NCBI RefSeq assembly: GCF_022603395.1
Contig: NZ_JAIBKA010000010.1
Location: 1 to 64,000, forward strand
Length of the DNA: 64,000 nt
Origin: Desulfoferrobacter suflitae
GTDB lineage: Bacteria > Desulfobacterota > Syntrophobacteria > Syntrophobacterales > Syntrophobacteraceae
Direction: 5' to 3'
Part shown: one piece after another, positions 32,114-41,771 of the stretch
Numbering within the stretch: the stretch's first letter is position 1
Layout: every line of letters begins with the position of its first letter
Notes under the pieces: generated by a model
Database searches by the model: none
What the model was told of the DNA's origin: nothing
Seen by the model: the letters and a program-made list of their open reading frames with translations, nothing else
Translations under genes and position numbers: made by a program

Positions 32114-35100
32114 TCACTGGGGGCGCGGCCGGAGCCATTCACTGAGTCGTTGAATGACGACATAAAAAACCGGCACAAACACCACCATCAGCGCCATAGC
32201 GGCAAACATGCCACCCAGCACGGCCGTACCGAGGGCCTTGCGGCTGGCGGCCCCGGCCCCCGCGGCAATGACCAGGGGAAAGACGCCCAGGATGAAGGTG
32301 AAGCCCGTCATAAGAATCGGGCGAAACCTCAGTCGCGCAGCTTTCAGGGCAGCCTCCTCGATACCCTCCCCCGCCTCTCGCTGCAGCTTGGCAAATTCCA
32401 CAATTAAGATGGCGGTCTTGCACGCCAGGCCAATGAGCAGCACAATTCCAATTTGGGTATACATGTTCACGTCCATGCCGCGCACCAACAGCGCGACCAC
32501 GGTGCCAAACAGCGCCAGCGGAACCACCAGAATGACGGAAAAAGAGAGGGACCAGCTCTCATACTGAGCGCACAGCACCAGGTATACGAACACAACGGCG
32601 AGAATAAAGATCGGCATAGCCTGCCCGCTGGTCAGCTTTTCCTGATAGGACATTCCGGTCCACTCAAAACCCATGGCCGGAGGCAGCTTGGCTTCCGCCA
32701 TCTCTTCCATGATGTTGAGCGCTTCTCCCGAACTGTACCCGGGCGCCGCCGATCCACTGATAGCAGCAGACGGGTACAGGTTGTATCGATTGATGATTTG
32801 CGGACCCAGGGTCTTCTCTACTTGGACCATCGTGCCCAGCGGCACCATCTCACCGCGATTGTTTCTCACTTCCAGTTGGCGTATATCCTCGATGCGTCTG
32901 CGGAAGGAAGCATCGGCCTGAACATTGACCCGATAGACCCGGTCGAATTTATTGAAATCGTTGACGTATAACGATCCCAGATAAGCCTGAAGAGTGTCGA
33001 ATACAGAGGAAAGCGGGATGTCCAAAGTTTTCACCTGGGTCCGGTTCACATCGGCATAGAGCTGGGGAACGTTCGCTCTAAATGTTGAATAGACGTTTAC
33101 CAATCCGGTCTGACTGTTGGCCGCCTGGACCATCTCCTCAGCCAACTGCTGCAGCGCCTGCAGCCCCACTCCGCCGCGGTCCTGCAGTTGCATCTGAAAC
33201 CCGCCCGCTTCACCCAGGCCGATGATGGCCGGGGGAGGAAAGGCGAATATGTTGGCCTCCCGGATGGCAGCAGCCTCCTGCCACAAACGCCCCACAATGC
33301 CCTCCAGGCTCAGTTGAGGCGTTTCCCTCTCATCCCACGGCTTCAAGATGATCCAGTATGCAGCAGCGTTGGAAGCGTTGGCGCCGTCCAACAGAGAATA
33401 ACCGGAAACCGAGACGAACCCGTCTACACCCTCCAGGCTTTCCAGCCTCTTGTTTATCTTTTGCACGACGGCATCGGTTCGCGGTTTGGAGGCGGCATCG
33501 GGCAACTGCACACTGAGCATGGCATAGCCCTGATCCTCGAGGGGCAGAAAACCGGTCGGCAGCGTGATGAAGCCCCAATAGGCGGCGGCCAGCAAGGCAA
33601 TAAACGGCAGAAGCATCAACACCGCGCGCCGCACCATTACCCCGACTACCCGCACATAAAAGGCCTGCCCCAGGTCATAGGCCCAATTGAACGCGCGAAA
33701 GAACCAGTTGCGCCGCTGTGACGTGGGTCGCAGTAGAAGGGCGCACAGCGCAGGACTCATGGTGAGCGCGTTGATGGAACTGAAAACGGTGGCTGTGGAT
33801 ATGGTCAGCGCAAACTGGCGGTAAAGCCGACCGGTAATACCTCCCAGGAAAGCGGTCGGCAGGAAGACCGCCAGAAGCACCAGCGTAGTCGCGATGACCG
33901 GCCCGGTGACTTCCTGCATCGCTTTTATGGTGGCATCGCGGGCGTTCAACCCCGTTTCATCGATATTGCGCACCGCATTTTCCACAACGACTATGGCGTC
34001 ATCGACCACCACCCCGATAGCCAGGACAATTCCAAACAGGGAAATCATATTGAGAGAGAATCCCAGCAGTCCCATGACGGCAAAGGTACCGATCAGGGAT
34101 ACGGGAATAGTGATGCCCGGGACGAGCGAAGCACGCCAGTCCTCGAGAAAAACAAGAATCGTGATGAAGACCAGCAGAGACGCGATGATCAGTGTCAGCA
34201 AAACTTCTTTTATGGCGGAATTGACAAACTTGGTGGTGTCAAAGGGAATACTGTAGGCCAGATCCTCAGGAAACCCCCTGCTGAGCTCCTCCATCTTATC
34301 GGCAATGCGCCTGGAAACGTCCAAAGCGTTGGCTCCCGGCAGCTGAAACACGGCCAGCGCCGCCGACGGTTGGTCGTTGTAGCGGCTGCTGACATCGTAG
34401 GTCACGGAGCCGAGCTCGACACGAGCGACGTCTGCCACGCGGGTGATGCGTGTGCCCTCGCCGGTTTTTATGATAATCTGTTCAAATTGTCGGACGTCGC
34501 TCAGACGTCCCAGCGTATTGATGGTGTACTGGAAGCTTTGATCCGAGGGAACAGGTGGCTGGCCGATTTGACCGGCCGCCACCTGAATATTTTGTTCTCG
34601 GATTGCCGCGACCACATCGTTGGTCGTCAGCGCGCGGGCCTTAAGCTTATCCGGGTCGAGCCAGATGCGCATGCTGTAGTTTCCGGCGCCAAACACCAGC
34701 ACCTCGCCAACGCCATCCAGCCGGGCAAGCTCGTCCCTTATGCGCAGCGTCGCATAGTTGCTCAGGTAAAGCTCATCCAAGGTGTTGCCGGGGGAAGTCA
34801 GAGTCACGAACAGCACGATGTTGGACGATTGCTTCTGCACAGTAATGCCCAGTCGCCTCACCTCCTCGGGCAGCATCGGCTCCGCCACTGCCACCCGGTT
34901 TTGCGTGCGCACCGCGGCCATATCCAGGTCCGTGCCGGTAGCGAAGGTTATTGTCAGCTGGTACTGCCCATTGTTGGAGCAGGTGCTCGACATGTACAGC
35001 ATGCCTTCCACACCATTGACCTGCTCTTCGATGGGCTGCGCTACAGTCTGCGCCAAAACGGTCGCATTGGAGCCGGGATAAGCGGCGGATACCACCACGG

Positions 35101-35227
35101 TCGGGGGCAGTATGTCCGGATACTGGGCGATGGGAAGTGTCCTGAAGGTGACCAGTCCGGCAATGACAATGACAATCGAAACCACACTGGCAAAGATAGG
35201 ACGATCAATAAAAAATCGGCTGAACAT
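32114..35227 (-). CDS. RND efflux pump, HAE1 family
   Basis: 1037 residues, normal for AcrB-type pumps. It starts MFSRFFIDRPIFASVVSIVIVIAGL, with twelve membrane segments in two sets and two large periplasmic loops (about 35-330 and 560-870). The proton-relay Asp pair lies in GVVVDDAIVVVENAVRNI. The internal duplication and LPEDQGY-like stretch LPLEDQGYAM fit HAE1. Exports hydrophobic drugs, detergents or solvents through the partner adaptor and outer-membrane channel encoded upstream in the same operon (44-bp gap). Substrate not predictable. Confidence 0.96.
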   Translation of the reverse strand: MFSRFFIDRPIFASVVSIVIVIAGLVTFRTLPIAQYPDILPPTVVVSAAYPGSNATVLAQTVAQPIEEQVNGVEGMLYMSSTCSNNGQYQLTITFATGTDLDMAAVRTQNRVAVAEPMLPEEVRRLGITVQKQSSNIVLFVTLTSPGNTLDELYLSNYATLRIRDELARLDGVGEVLVFGAGNYSMRIWLDPDKLKARALTTNDVVAAIREQNIQVAAGQIGQPPVPSDQSFQYTINTLGRLSDVRQFEQIIIKTGEGTRITRVADVARVELGSVTYDVSSRYNDQPSAALAVFQLPGANALDVSRRIADKMEELSRGFPEDLAYSIPFDTTKFVNSAIKEVLLTLIIASLLVFITILVFLEDWRASLVPGITIPVSLIGTFAVMGLLGFSLNMISLFGIVLAIGVVVDDAIVVVENAVRNIDETGLNARDATIKAMQEVTGPVIATTLVLLAVFLPTAFLGGITGRLYRQFALTISTATVFSSINALTMSPALCALLLRPTSQRRNWFFRAFNWAYDLGQAFYVRVVGVMVRRAVLMLLPFIALLAAAYWGFITLPTGFLPLEDQGYAMLSVQLPDAASKPRTDAVVQKINKRLESLEGVDGFVSVSGYSLLDGANASNAAAYWIILKPWDERETPQLSLEGIVGRLWQEAAAIREANIFAFPPPAIIGLGEAGGFQMQLQDRGGVGLQALQQLAEEMVQAANSQTGLVNVYSTFRANVPQLYADVNRTQVKTLDIPLSSVFDTLQAYLGSLYVNDFNKFDRVYRVNVQADASFRRRIEDIRQLEVRNNRGEMVPLGTMVQVEKTLGPQIINRYNLYPSAAISGSAAPGYSSGEALNIMEEMAEAKLPPAMGFEWTGMSYQEKLTSGQAMPIFILAVVFVYLVLCAQYESWSLSFSVILVVPLALFGTVVALLVRGMDVNMYTQIGIVLLIGLACKTAILIVEFAKLQREAGEGIEEAALKAARLRFRPILMTGFTFILGVFPLVIAAGAGAASRKALGTAVLGGMFAAMALMVVFVPVFYVVIQRLSEWLRPRPQ

Positions 35228-35271
35228 ATGCTATTCCATGACTCGTGCTGAGAGAATTGCGATCATGGGGG

Positions 35272-36495
35272 TCAGTGGGAGGCATCGCCGCCACTTGCCG
35301 GATCAGTAACTGGAGTGGCAGCGCTTTCCCCGGCGGCGGGCGGCACCGGAGCGACGGTCATGCCCGGCCGGGCCCGCTGCAATCCCTCCACAATAATCCG
35401 ATCATCGAGCGTCACTCCCGTTTCAATAACGCGCATTCCCCGTTCTACAGGACCCCGCTTCACGGAACGGTATTCCACTTTGTCGGCGGCATTGACCACC
35501 AACACAAAATCACCGCGCTGATCCGTTCCTACCGCCAGGTCAGGAACCAGCAGGGCATTCTCATAAATGCCCACAGGCACCCGAACACGGGCAAAGAGCC
35601 CCGGCCACAGTTGGTGATCAGAATTCTCGAACACGCCGCGCACTTGAATGGTACCGGTAGAAGGATCGAGCCTGTTGTCCACAAAATCGATGCGACCCTC
35701 AAACGGGTACCCCTGCTGAGTCGACAATCCCAGATACACGGGGTTTTTGCCTTTGTGATTGGTGAGAGAATTGTCTCGCGAGGCAAGCTCCTGGTAGTCA
35801 AGCAGGTCGCGCTCGTTCAAGTTGAAGTAGACGTAAATGGGATTATCCTGCACGATGGTGGTCAGCAAGGTACGCTCGCTTGCCCCCACCAGATTGCCTT
35901 CGTCCACCAATTGCCGGCCCACTCGCCCGCTTATGGGCGCATGCACTCTCGTGTAAGATAAATTCAGCTGAGCCGTCTCGATGGCTGCCAGAGCAGCCTG
36001 AATGGCTGCTTTGGCCACATCCCGATCGGCTCTGGACTGGATGACCTCCACTTCACTGACTGCATTGGCCTTATAGGCAAGCTCTTTTCTCCTCAAAGTT
36101 GCCTCAGCCTGCTTCAACTCCGCCCGGCGCCGCGCAAGCTCTGCCTTGGCTTCATCCAGTTTGGCCTGGTATGGCTTCGGGTCAATGACGAAAAGCAGAT
36201 CCCCCTGTTTCACCCGGCTGCCCTCGATGAAATTCATGCTCTCCAGATACCCTTCGACGCGCGCCCGCACTTCTACAAAATTTACGGCTTCCGTCAGACC
36301 ATTGAAGTCCGCATACTCCGTTACGTTTCTTTGAATTGGATTGCTGACGGTCACCTGTGGAGGGGGAGGGGGAGCATATTCATTCTTCCTGTCACATCCG
36401 GCCGGCAACCAGGCAAAGGCCACCAGAACGATGATCCAGATTTGATTTCTAGAAACTCTTCGGCACACGGTAGACCACACGAAATGTCCTCCCAT
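35272..36495 (-). CDS. RND efflux periplasmic adaptor, lipoprotein
   Basis: 407 residues. The N-terminal signal IWIIVLVAFAWLPAGCDRK predicts lipid attachment at Cys. A proline spacer (APPPPPQ) and the barrel-sandwich domain follow (FNGLTEAVNFVEVRARVEGYLESMNFIEGSRVKQGDLLFVIDP), then a helical hairpin (AKAELARRRAELKQAEATL) and beta-barrel and membrane-proximal domains. A poly-Gly/Pro-rich C-terminus is also present. It bridges pump and channel; the ATG lies two bases after the stop of the NodT gene. Confidence 0.93.
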   Translation of the reverse strand: MGGHFVWSTVCRRVSRNQIWIIVLVAFAWLPAGCDRKNEYAPPPPPQVTVSNPIQRNVTEYADFNGLTEAVNFVEVRARVEGYLESMNFIEGSRVKQGDLLFVIDPKPYQAKLDEAKAELARRRAELKQAEATLRRKELAYKANAVSEVEVIQSRADRDVAKAAIQAALAAIETAQLNLSYTRVHAPISGRVGRQLVDEGNLVGASERTLLTTIVQDNPIYVYFNLNERDLLDYQELASRDNSLTNHKGKNPVYLGLSTQQGYPFEGRIDFVDNRLDPSTGTIQVRGVFENSDHQLWPGLFARVRVPVGIYENALLVPDLAVGTDQRGDFVLVVNAADKVEYRSVKRGPVERGMRVIETGVTLDDRIIVEGLQRARPGMTVAPVPPAAGESAATPVTDPASGGDASH

Positions 36496-36496
36496 G

Positions 36497-37987
36497 TCAG
36501 GATGAATGGGCTGGTTGCGGATGTTCCCGCAAATGCCTGCCGATTCCTTCCCCGGTTTGGCTTACTTCCGCTTCCCAGCCGCCTCCCAGTGCCCTATAGA
36601 TCTGCACCAGGTTTATGGCAAGGTTGCCCTGCGCCATGGCAAGCTGATTTTCCACATCGAACACGTTGCGCTCAGCATCCAGCACATTCTGGAAATCTCT
36701 CAGTCCATCCTTGTACAGCTGGACGGCCAGCTTGAGTGTGCGTCGAGCGGCGGATACCGAGCGTTTCAAAGCTTCCAGCCGCCTTCGTTCTTCCAGGTAG
36801 GCGGTCATGGCATTTTCCACTTCATTGAGGGCGCGCAGCACCGTCTGCTCGTATTGCAGCAGAGCCTGCTCCGCTTTGGCATCTTCCACCTGAATCCGGC
36901 TGCGAATGCTGCCGCCGGCAAACACGTTCCAGCGCAACGACGGGCCAAGGGTGTAGAAATGGCTGCCACCGGAAAACAAATCACCGACGTTTTCCGCTTC
37001 CAGACCGACGGTTCCCAGCAGGGTCAAGGTTGGATAGAGGTCGGCTGTGGCGATCCCTATGCGCGCTGTCTGAGCGGCCACTTCCCGTTCCGCCCTGCGG
37101 ATATCCGGTCGCTGTCGCAGCAAATCCGCCGGGACACCCACCGCCACCTCGAGGGGCGGGAGCGGGATGGGTTTTGCTTCGCTCAACTCTGCGTGAACAG
37201 CCCCCGGCGCCTGCCCCAGAAGCAGGGCAACCGTGTTGATCGTCTGACTCAGTGCCGAGCGCAACGGCGGCACCTGCGCTTCCGAGTTGGCCAGAACATC
37301 CTCTGCCTGAGCCACATCGAGGTCCGTTGCCAACCCGTATCTAAACCGGGTCCTGGTCAGATCCAAAATCTGTCTTTGCGATTTGATATTGCCCAGTGTA
37401 GCCGCCAGCCTCGCCTGCAGGGTTCTCACCGTGAGGTAATTGCGCGCTACTTCAGCGTAGAGGCTCACCTGCACATCGCGACGATCTTCGCGAGTAGCCT
37501 GGTATACCGCTGCAGCGGCCTCCACCGAGCGAGTGATGCGGCCGAACAGATCGATCTCCCAGATGGAATCGAGTCCCAGTGCATAGCGATTGCCTTCCAG
37601 GCCGATTCCCGCCAGGGCGTTCTCACTCCCACGCTGTGCGGCCAGTTCCGCTTGCGCGTCAATCTGAGGGAAATAGACCCCCGTCACTACTCCAACGCCG
37701 GCTCGTGCTTCTTTGACCCGAGCGACCGCGGTTTTCAGATCCAGATTGCCGGTTGAGGCCCTCTCGATCAGCCGGTCGAGCACAGGATCATCAAACACCG
37801 ACCACCAGGCGGGATTCATTCGCCTGTCGGTAGCGAGAGAGACATCGGACACCGAGCGCCACGCCTCAGGCATTTCGGAAGTGGGTGGCAGGTGGTCCGG
37901 CCCGACCGTCGTGCAGCTTGTCAGAAACAAGGCGAGAAATAAAAGGAAAGCCTGGTGAAGAAAAGGCCCGACGCAGGATTGTTTCAC
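36497..37987 (-). CDS. RND efflux outer-membrane lipoprotein (NodT/OprM family)
   Basis: About 496 residues if the GTG at 37985-37987 is the start; the open frame extends to 38086, but the extra residues (HLTYPPHGEEEF) do not look like a signal. The signal peptide FLHQAFLLFLALFLTSCTTVGPDH gives a lipid-modified Cys. Two TolC-like repeats of coiled-coil and beta strands follow, with typical motifs PAWWSVFDDPVLDRLIERA, QIDAQAELAAQR, VAVGVPADLLRQRPDIRRAE and YPTLTLLGTVG. First gene of the efflux operon. Start confidence is moderate. Confidence 0.9.
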   Translation of the reverse strand: MKQSCVGPFLHQAFLLFLALFLTSCTTVGPDHLPPTSEMPEAWRSVSDVSLATDRRMNPAWWSVFDDPVLDRLIERASTGNLDLKTAVARVKEARAGVGVVTGVYFPQIDAQAELAAQRGSENALAGIGLEGNRYALGLDSIWEIDLFGRITRSVEAAAAVYQATREDRRDVQVSLYAEVARNYLTVRTLQARLAATLGNIKSQRQILDLTRTRFRYGLATDLDVAQAEDVLANSEAQVPPLRSALSQTINTVALLLGQAPGAVHAELSEAKPIPLPPLEVAVGVPADLLRQRPDIRRAEREVAAQTARIGIATADLYPTLTLLGTVGLEAENVGDLFSGGSHFYTLGPSLRWNVFAGGSIRSRIQVEDAKAEQALLQYEQTVLRALNEVENAMTAYLEERRRLEALKRSVSAARRTLKLAVQLYKDGLRDFQNVLDAERNVFDVENQLAMAQGNLAINLVQIYRALGGGWEAEVSQTGEGIGRHLREHPQPAHSS

Positions 37988-38631
37988 CGTCGCATCTCTA
38001 CAGTCTTTAAGAACCTGTCCGAAAAAGGAAAATTCCTCTTCCCCGTGCGGCGGATAGGTTAGGTGAGAAAGTGAGATTTCAATCACTTACACCCTCACGC
38101 AACCCCCTCCCTCAAGGGAAAGGGAGCTCCCGGACAAGCCTTCGGGAAACTGGCAAATGCCGATTTACCACCAAATATTTATTATGCCGGCCCCCCAACT
38201 GAAGATTGGGAGCCGGCAAACGATATTTCAGTGAATACCGCATCGCTTAAATGTTCTTTAGATGCTTCCAAGCACAGCGGCACACAATTGAGCAGCCGAA
38301 TCCCGCAGGTTGGTTGAGTCACACGAAACGCGTGACGAAATCCGACATGAGCCGGGCCGGCTAACATTTTCGTTGGGTTTCGCTGCGCCCAACCCGACCT
38401 ACACCCCTGCAGGTCCGCTGCATTTTGGCCGCTCTATTGTGTGCACCCGTACTCAGCAGAGGGATGCTAGTTAACATGGATCGATGAGGGATTCAAGCAA
38501 TTAGGCAAGGGCCGCCCGCTGTGGTCCATCACGGATCAGCGCAATTGCTCGAGGGGGAGGGGTTCGGAAAATCCGCGATGAACCGCTCGGTTTCAAGGAG
38601 GAATCAATCCTGCTTCCCTGGACAGCAGAAT
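37988..38631. other. intergenic region with REP-like repeat
   Basis: No gene. Near 38310-38412 lies a REP-like unit: GGTTGAGTCACACGAAACGCGTGACG and, further on, GTTGGGTTTCGCTGCGCCCAAC with CCCGACCTAC at its edge. It separates the efflux operon from the redox gene cluster. Confidence 0.6.
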
Positions 38632-39543
38632 CTATTTTACCGTGAGATCTTCCAGTGCTTCCCGCAGAGTCGCAAATTGGAATTGAAACCCTTCATCCAA
38701 CAGTCGCCTGGGAACCACCCGCTGTCCTTTGAGAACCACATCTCCGAATTCACCCAGCAGGGCTTTCAGCATAAAGCCCGGCACCGGAGGCATAAACACG
38801 GGGCAGCCCAGAACATCCGCCAGGGTATGCGTCAATTCCTTGTTGGTCACCGGATGAGGAGCAGTGCAATTGAAGGGTCCGGCAATATTCCTTTCGAGCA
38901 GGAAAGCAATAATGTTGCACAGATCCTCCAGGTGAATCCAGGAAAACCATTGCTTTCCACTGCCCAGACTACTGCCAAGGCATTTTTTAAACGCCGGCAG
39001 CATTTTTTCGAACGCGCCGCCCCCCTTGCCCAACACAATGCCGAATCGAGTTATGACCACGCGAACACCAAAATTTTCGGCCCTGTGCGCTTCGCCTTCC
39101 CAGTTGAGGCTCACCTCCGTCAGAAAATCGTTGCCGGGAGGGCTTTGCTCATTCAATACCATGTCATCCTTCCGTCCTCCGTAGTAGCCGACGGCTGAGC
39201 CGCTTATCAGGGCAATGTTTCTCCCCGAAGCGTCCGCAAGGGCATCCACAATGTTTCGTGTGGTCAAAACCCGGCTGTCCAAAATCATCTGCCGATTCTT
39301 GGCCGTCCACACGGTGAAAATGGAAGCCCCCGCCAGATTGATCACCGCATCGTGCTCCAATACCTTCTCCTGCCACGGCCCCGCTTTTACCGGGTCACCC
39401 TCGAGAAATTCGGCTCCCGCAGGCAGCCTTTTGCCGGCGCGCACCGAGCGCGTTAATAGAGTGACGGAATGTCCCGACCCAACAAGCTTCTCCGTCAGAT
39501 GACTGCCCACGAAACCCGTTCCACCCGTCATGAAGATCTTCAT
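38632..39543 (-). CDS. TIGR01777-family NAD(P)-dependent epimerase
   Basis: 303 residues. The Rossmann motif is MKIFMTGGTGFVGSHLTEKLVGSGH. Internal hallmarks are HDAVINLAGASI, SGSAVGYYG (with the Tyr of the SDR site), RFGIVLGKGGGAFEKMLPAFKKCLG, WIHLEDL and CTAPHPVTNKELT, with a DUF1731-like C-terminal segment (LLDEGFQFQFATLREALEDL). This is the YfcH/SDR39U1 subfamily of unknown substrate. Single gene. Confidence 0.93.
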   Translation of the reverse strand: MKIFMTGGTGFVGSHLTEKLVGSGHSVTLLTRSVRAGKRLPAGAEFLEGDPVKAGPWQEKVLEHDAVINLAGASIFTVWTAKNRQMILDSRVLTTRNIVDALADASGRNIALISGSAVGYYGGRKDDMVLNEQSPPGNDFLTEVSLNWEGEAHRAENFGVRVVITRFGIVLGKGGGAFEKMLPAFKKCLGSSLGSGKQWFSWIHLEDLCNIIAFLLERNIAGPFNCTAPHPVTNKELTHTLADVLGCPVFMPPVPGFMLKALLGEFGDVVLKGQRVVPRRLLDEGFQFQFATLREALEDLTVK

Positions 39544-39613
39544 GGAACACTCCTTGTTCTATGATGTTTAAGAAAATGATTCTGGCTATCCACCAAAAAC
39601 ATTATCTTGGAAG

Positions 39614-40195
39614 CTACTTTTCTGGACCCATCGCTTTTGCACCTATCAAGCCAAGAATCCTCGCTGCCAACCCTCGCAAGACGGGGTTTTTCGACCGCAG
39701 GAAGGGTTCGATATGAAGTGCCGCACTTTTCAACAAACCGGGCCTTGCCTCAGCCAGCCGCACAAGGCCTGAGAGCACACCCTGCTGGAGAGGCTCATAC
39801 TCCAGAAAATTGCCGTCTTCGCGAACATAGGAAACCAGCACATGCGCATATTCCCGGGCCAACTTTTCGCTGACCGCCATGATTTCGCCCAGGGCCTCGG
39901 GGGCTCCCCAGCCGATGCAGCCGGATTCATCATTGAGATTCCACATGAAGCGTCGCATGATGACCCGCGCGGACTCCGCATCGTGCTCGGCCAGGTTGCC
40001 GACAATCACTCCAAGAGCCTTGACCGCTCTCATTTTCACCCGCTCATCCGGGTCGCACAAATGGGCAAACAGGGGATTGACGGCCTTACGGGCCGGTATC
40101 TCAAGGAGTTCCGGGAGTCTTGATTCAAAATCAGGAGCTGCCAGCAACTGATCGATGACCCTCCTGATGCTCTCTTTTTTAGCGCTCGATTGCAA
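39614..40195 (-). CDS. HEAT-repeat protein (DVU0298-like)
   Basis: 193 residues made of helical HEAT repeats: RKAVNPLFAHLCDPDERVKMRAVKALGVIVGNLA, ESGCIGWGAPEALGEIMAVS and KNPVLRGLAARILGLIG. The pattern with MRRFMWNLNDESGCIGWG matches a small family typical of sulfate-reducing deltaproteobacteria (the DVU0298 type). Probably a protein-protein interaction module; function unknown. It is downstream of the ferredoxin gene on the same strand. Confidence 0.85.
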   Translation of the reverse strand: MQSSAKKESIRRVIDQLLAAPDFESRLPELLEIPARKAVNPLFAHLCDPDERVKMRAVKALGVIVGNLAEHDAESARVIMRRFMWNLNDESGCIGWGAPEALGEIMAVSEKLAREYAHVLVSYVREDGNFLEYEPLQQGVLSGLVRLAEARPGLLKSAALHIEPFLRSKNPVLRGLAARILGLIGAKAMGPEK

Positions 40196-40317
40196 TTCCC
40201 ACTCCAGTTGACGGTTCCGGCCTCAGTTGATCCTGCGGAGGGATCGAGTGCCCGTTCCCATCCGACCGGCAGCCTGCCCGTGAATGTCGGCTCATGGATT
40301 CAACACTTCCCCATCCA

Positions 40318-40515
40318 TTATTCCGCTTCTTCCCAACCAATGCAGTCGCTGGGGCAGCAGTTGATGGCCTCCTGTATGCACTGCTCGAATTGCGGGCCGC
40401 TTTCCAGCACTTCGATATAGCCGGCTTCATTTTTCCGGAAGACCTCGGGGCAGACCTCCACACACGCATCACAATCAACACATCGGCTCAGATCAAGAAC
40501 GGGAAACCTGGCCAT
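40318..40515 (-). CDS. 4Fe-4S ferredoxin
   Basis: 65 residues from the ATG at 40513-40515; a GTG at 40534-40536 would add seven residues. CVDCDACVEVCP gives a CxxCxxC...CP binding site for one [4Fe-4S] cluster, with the fourth ligand probably in CIQEAINCCPSDCIGW, which has extra cysteines. The second cluster motif of bacterial 2[4Fe-4S] ferredoxins is absent, so it is the monocluster type (with a C-terminal Cys pair). Soluble electron carrier in the oxygen-defence gene set. Confidence 0.88.
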   Translation of the reverse strand: MARFPVLDLSRCVDCDACVEVCPEVFRKNEAGYIEVLESGPQFEQCIQEAINCCPSDCIGWEEAE

Positions 40516-40535
40516 ACGGGGCAAAGCACTTTCCA

Positions 40536-40561
40536 CCGGGAAACCCTGATGGGTTTCCCGG
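40536..40561. repeat. perfect 11-bp inverted repeat
   Basis: CCGGGAAACCC (40536-40546), loop TGAT, GGGTTTCCCGG (40551-40561), located between the rubrerythrin-like gene and the ferredoxin gene and touching the alternative GTG start. There is no T tract on either side, so it is more likely an operator, mRNA-stability or processing hairpin than an intrinsic terminator. Confidence 0.85.
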
Positions 40562-40658
40562 CAAACGGTTCATAAAACGTCAAAGGGCGGTCAACAACCG
40601 CCCCCGCTACCATTGCCTCATCGCTTGCCGCCGAATCTCATGCAGCGATGAAAATTTA

Positions 40659-41153
40659 TCACTTGCGGCTCACCCTGCGGAGCTCCGCGGACAGCCGACG
40701 CAGATGTTCCTGTTCTTCCTTCACCAGCAGGTTGATGAGCTCTTTGCCTTTTCCGTCTGCTGCATCCTGCATGCTCAAAAAGAAAATTACCGAGTCCTTC
40801 TCGAAATCGATGGCAAGCTTCAGCGCCTCTTTCATGTCCGTCAGCTTGCACACCTCGTCATCGACACTGCTGCCTTTAACGAATACGTGCTGGTCCGCCA
40901 TCATCTTGATGTAGTCGTCTGCCCTGTTTTCGGGATCAAAAACCGTCGGGGTAGCCGCCTCTTTGGGAAGTTGAGCCAAAATCGACTCGAACTTTTTTCT
41001 GTGTTCAACCTCTTCGCGAGCCAGCTCTTCAAACAGTTTCTTCACCTCCGGATCATTGATGCAGCCCAAACTCTGCTCGTAAAACCGTTTGCCATTCTCC
41101 TCAATTTGAACAGCGATGCGGAAAACTTCGGCAGCATTAAAATTAAAAATCAT
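40659..41153 (-). CDS. rubrerythrin-like ferritin-family protein (1)
   Basis: 164 residues from the ATG at 41151-41153 (GGAG upstream). Two EXXH-type half-sites are visible: RIAVQIEENGKRFYEQSL with LAREEVEHRKKFESIL, and LKLAIDFEKDSVIFFLSM with LVKEEQEHLRRLS. They supply the carboxylate/His ligands of a diiron centre. It has no C-terminal rubredoxin domain, unlike full rubrerythrin, but two free-standing rubredoxins are encoded immediately upstream. Likely peroxide reduction in the cytoplasm. Confidence 0.9.
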   Translation of the reverse strand: MIFNFNAAEVFRIAVQIEENGKRFYEQSLGCINDPEVKKLFEELAREEVEHRKKFESILAQLPKEAATPTVFDPENRADDYIKMMADQHVFVKGSSVDDEVCKLTDMKEALKLAIDFEKDSVIFFLSMQDAADGKGKELINLLVKEEQEHLRRLSAELRRVSRK

Positions 41154-41182
41154 GGATTCCACTCCCGCTCATCAGTGCAAGC

Positions 41183-41341
41183 CTATTCTTTCTCGAAATC
41201 ACTCTTGCCCGCCCCGCACACCGGGCACACCCAGTCATCGGGCAAATCGGCGAAGGCAGTCCCCGGAGCAATACCGCTGTCCGGATCACCTTTTTCGGGA
41301 TCATACACATAGCCACAGATTGTGCACACATAACGGTCCAT
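41183..41341 (-). CDS. rub: rubredoxin (1)
   Basis: 52 residues, [20 protein letters not shown]...[16 protein letters not shown], with the two CxxCG iron-binding knuckles and the aromatic core (Tyr, Trp) of classical rubredoxin. It is a single-iron electron carrier that feeds rubrerythrin-like peroxidases or superoxide reductase. It directly follows a near-identical tandem copy. Longer open frames over this region in another phase are artefacts. Confidence 0.95.
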   Translation of the reverse strand: MDRYVCTICGYVYDPEKGDPDSGIAPGTAFADLPDDWVCPVCGAGKSDFEKE

Positions 41342-41357
41342 TCACATCCTCCCCTCA

Positions 41358-41516
41358 TCATTCCTTTTCAAAATCATCCTTACCCGCCCCGCATACAGGA
41401 CATACCCAGTCATCGGGCAAATCGGCGAAGGCAGTCCCCGGAGCAACCCCGCTGTCCGGATCACCTTTTTCAGGGTCATACACATAGCCACAGATTGTGC
41501 ACACATAACGGTCCAT
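41358..41516 (-). CDS. rub: rubredoxin (2)
   Basis: 52 residues. It differs from the next copy only at two positions (GVAPG instead of [13 protein letters not shown] instead of GKSDFEKE). The ribosome-binding region GAGGATGTGA is also duplicated, so the duplication unit is about 175 bp. Two copies probably raise the dosage of the electron donor. Confidence 0.95.
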   Translation of the reverse strand: MDRYVCTICGYVYDPEKGDPDSGVAPGTAFADLPDDWVCPVCGAGKDDFEKE

Positions 41517-41771
41517 TCACATCCTCCTTGCAAGCGCATTCTTGATAAAGGTCTCTCTTCGGCAGTTTCCGCTCGTTTCCATCTATTCAGAAGGTACCCA
41601 ACAGCCATAATAAACGGTGTTTTACAGTGAACTCAGTGAAAGGATGCATCCGGAAATGCACATCGATCTTACTAAAAACCGCAACTTAAATTAATACTTT
41701 TCCAATCCAATGCAATCCAAACTTCGTCGGAAAATCTACTTTTGCTGCTTGGAGTGCGGCACAGCCCGTCC

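Noticed and set aside
36506-37756. 416-aa plus-strand frame opposite the NodT gene
   Set aside because: Antisense shadow of a GC-rich gene with clear family motifs; its own translation shows no domain or plausible start.
40536-40561. Hairpin as an intrinsic terminator
   Set aside because: There is no T tract on either strand after the stem.
41143-41608. Two overlapping minus-strand frames (72 and 88 aa) over the rubredoxin region
   Set aside because: They are in a different phase from two perfect 52-aa rubredoxins with CxxC pairs and ribosome-binding sites; their similarity to each other only mirrors the DNA duplication.
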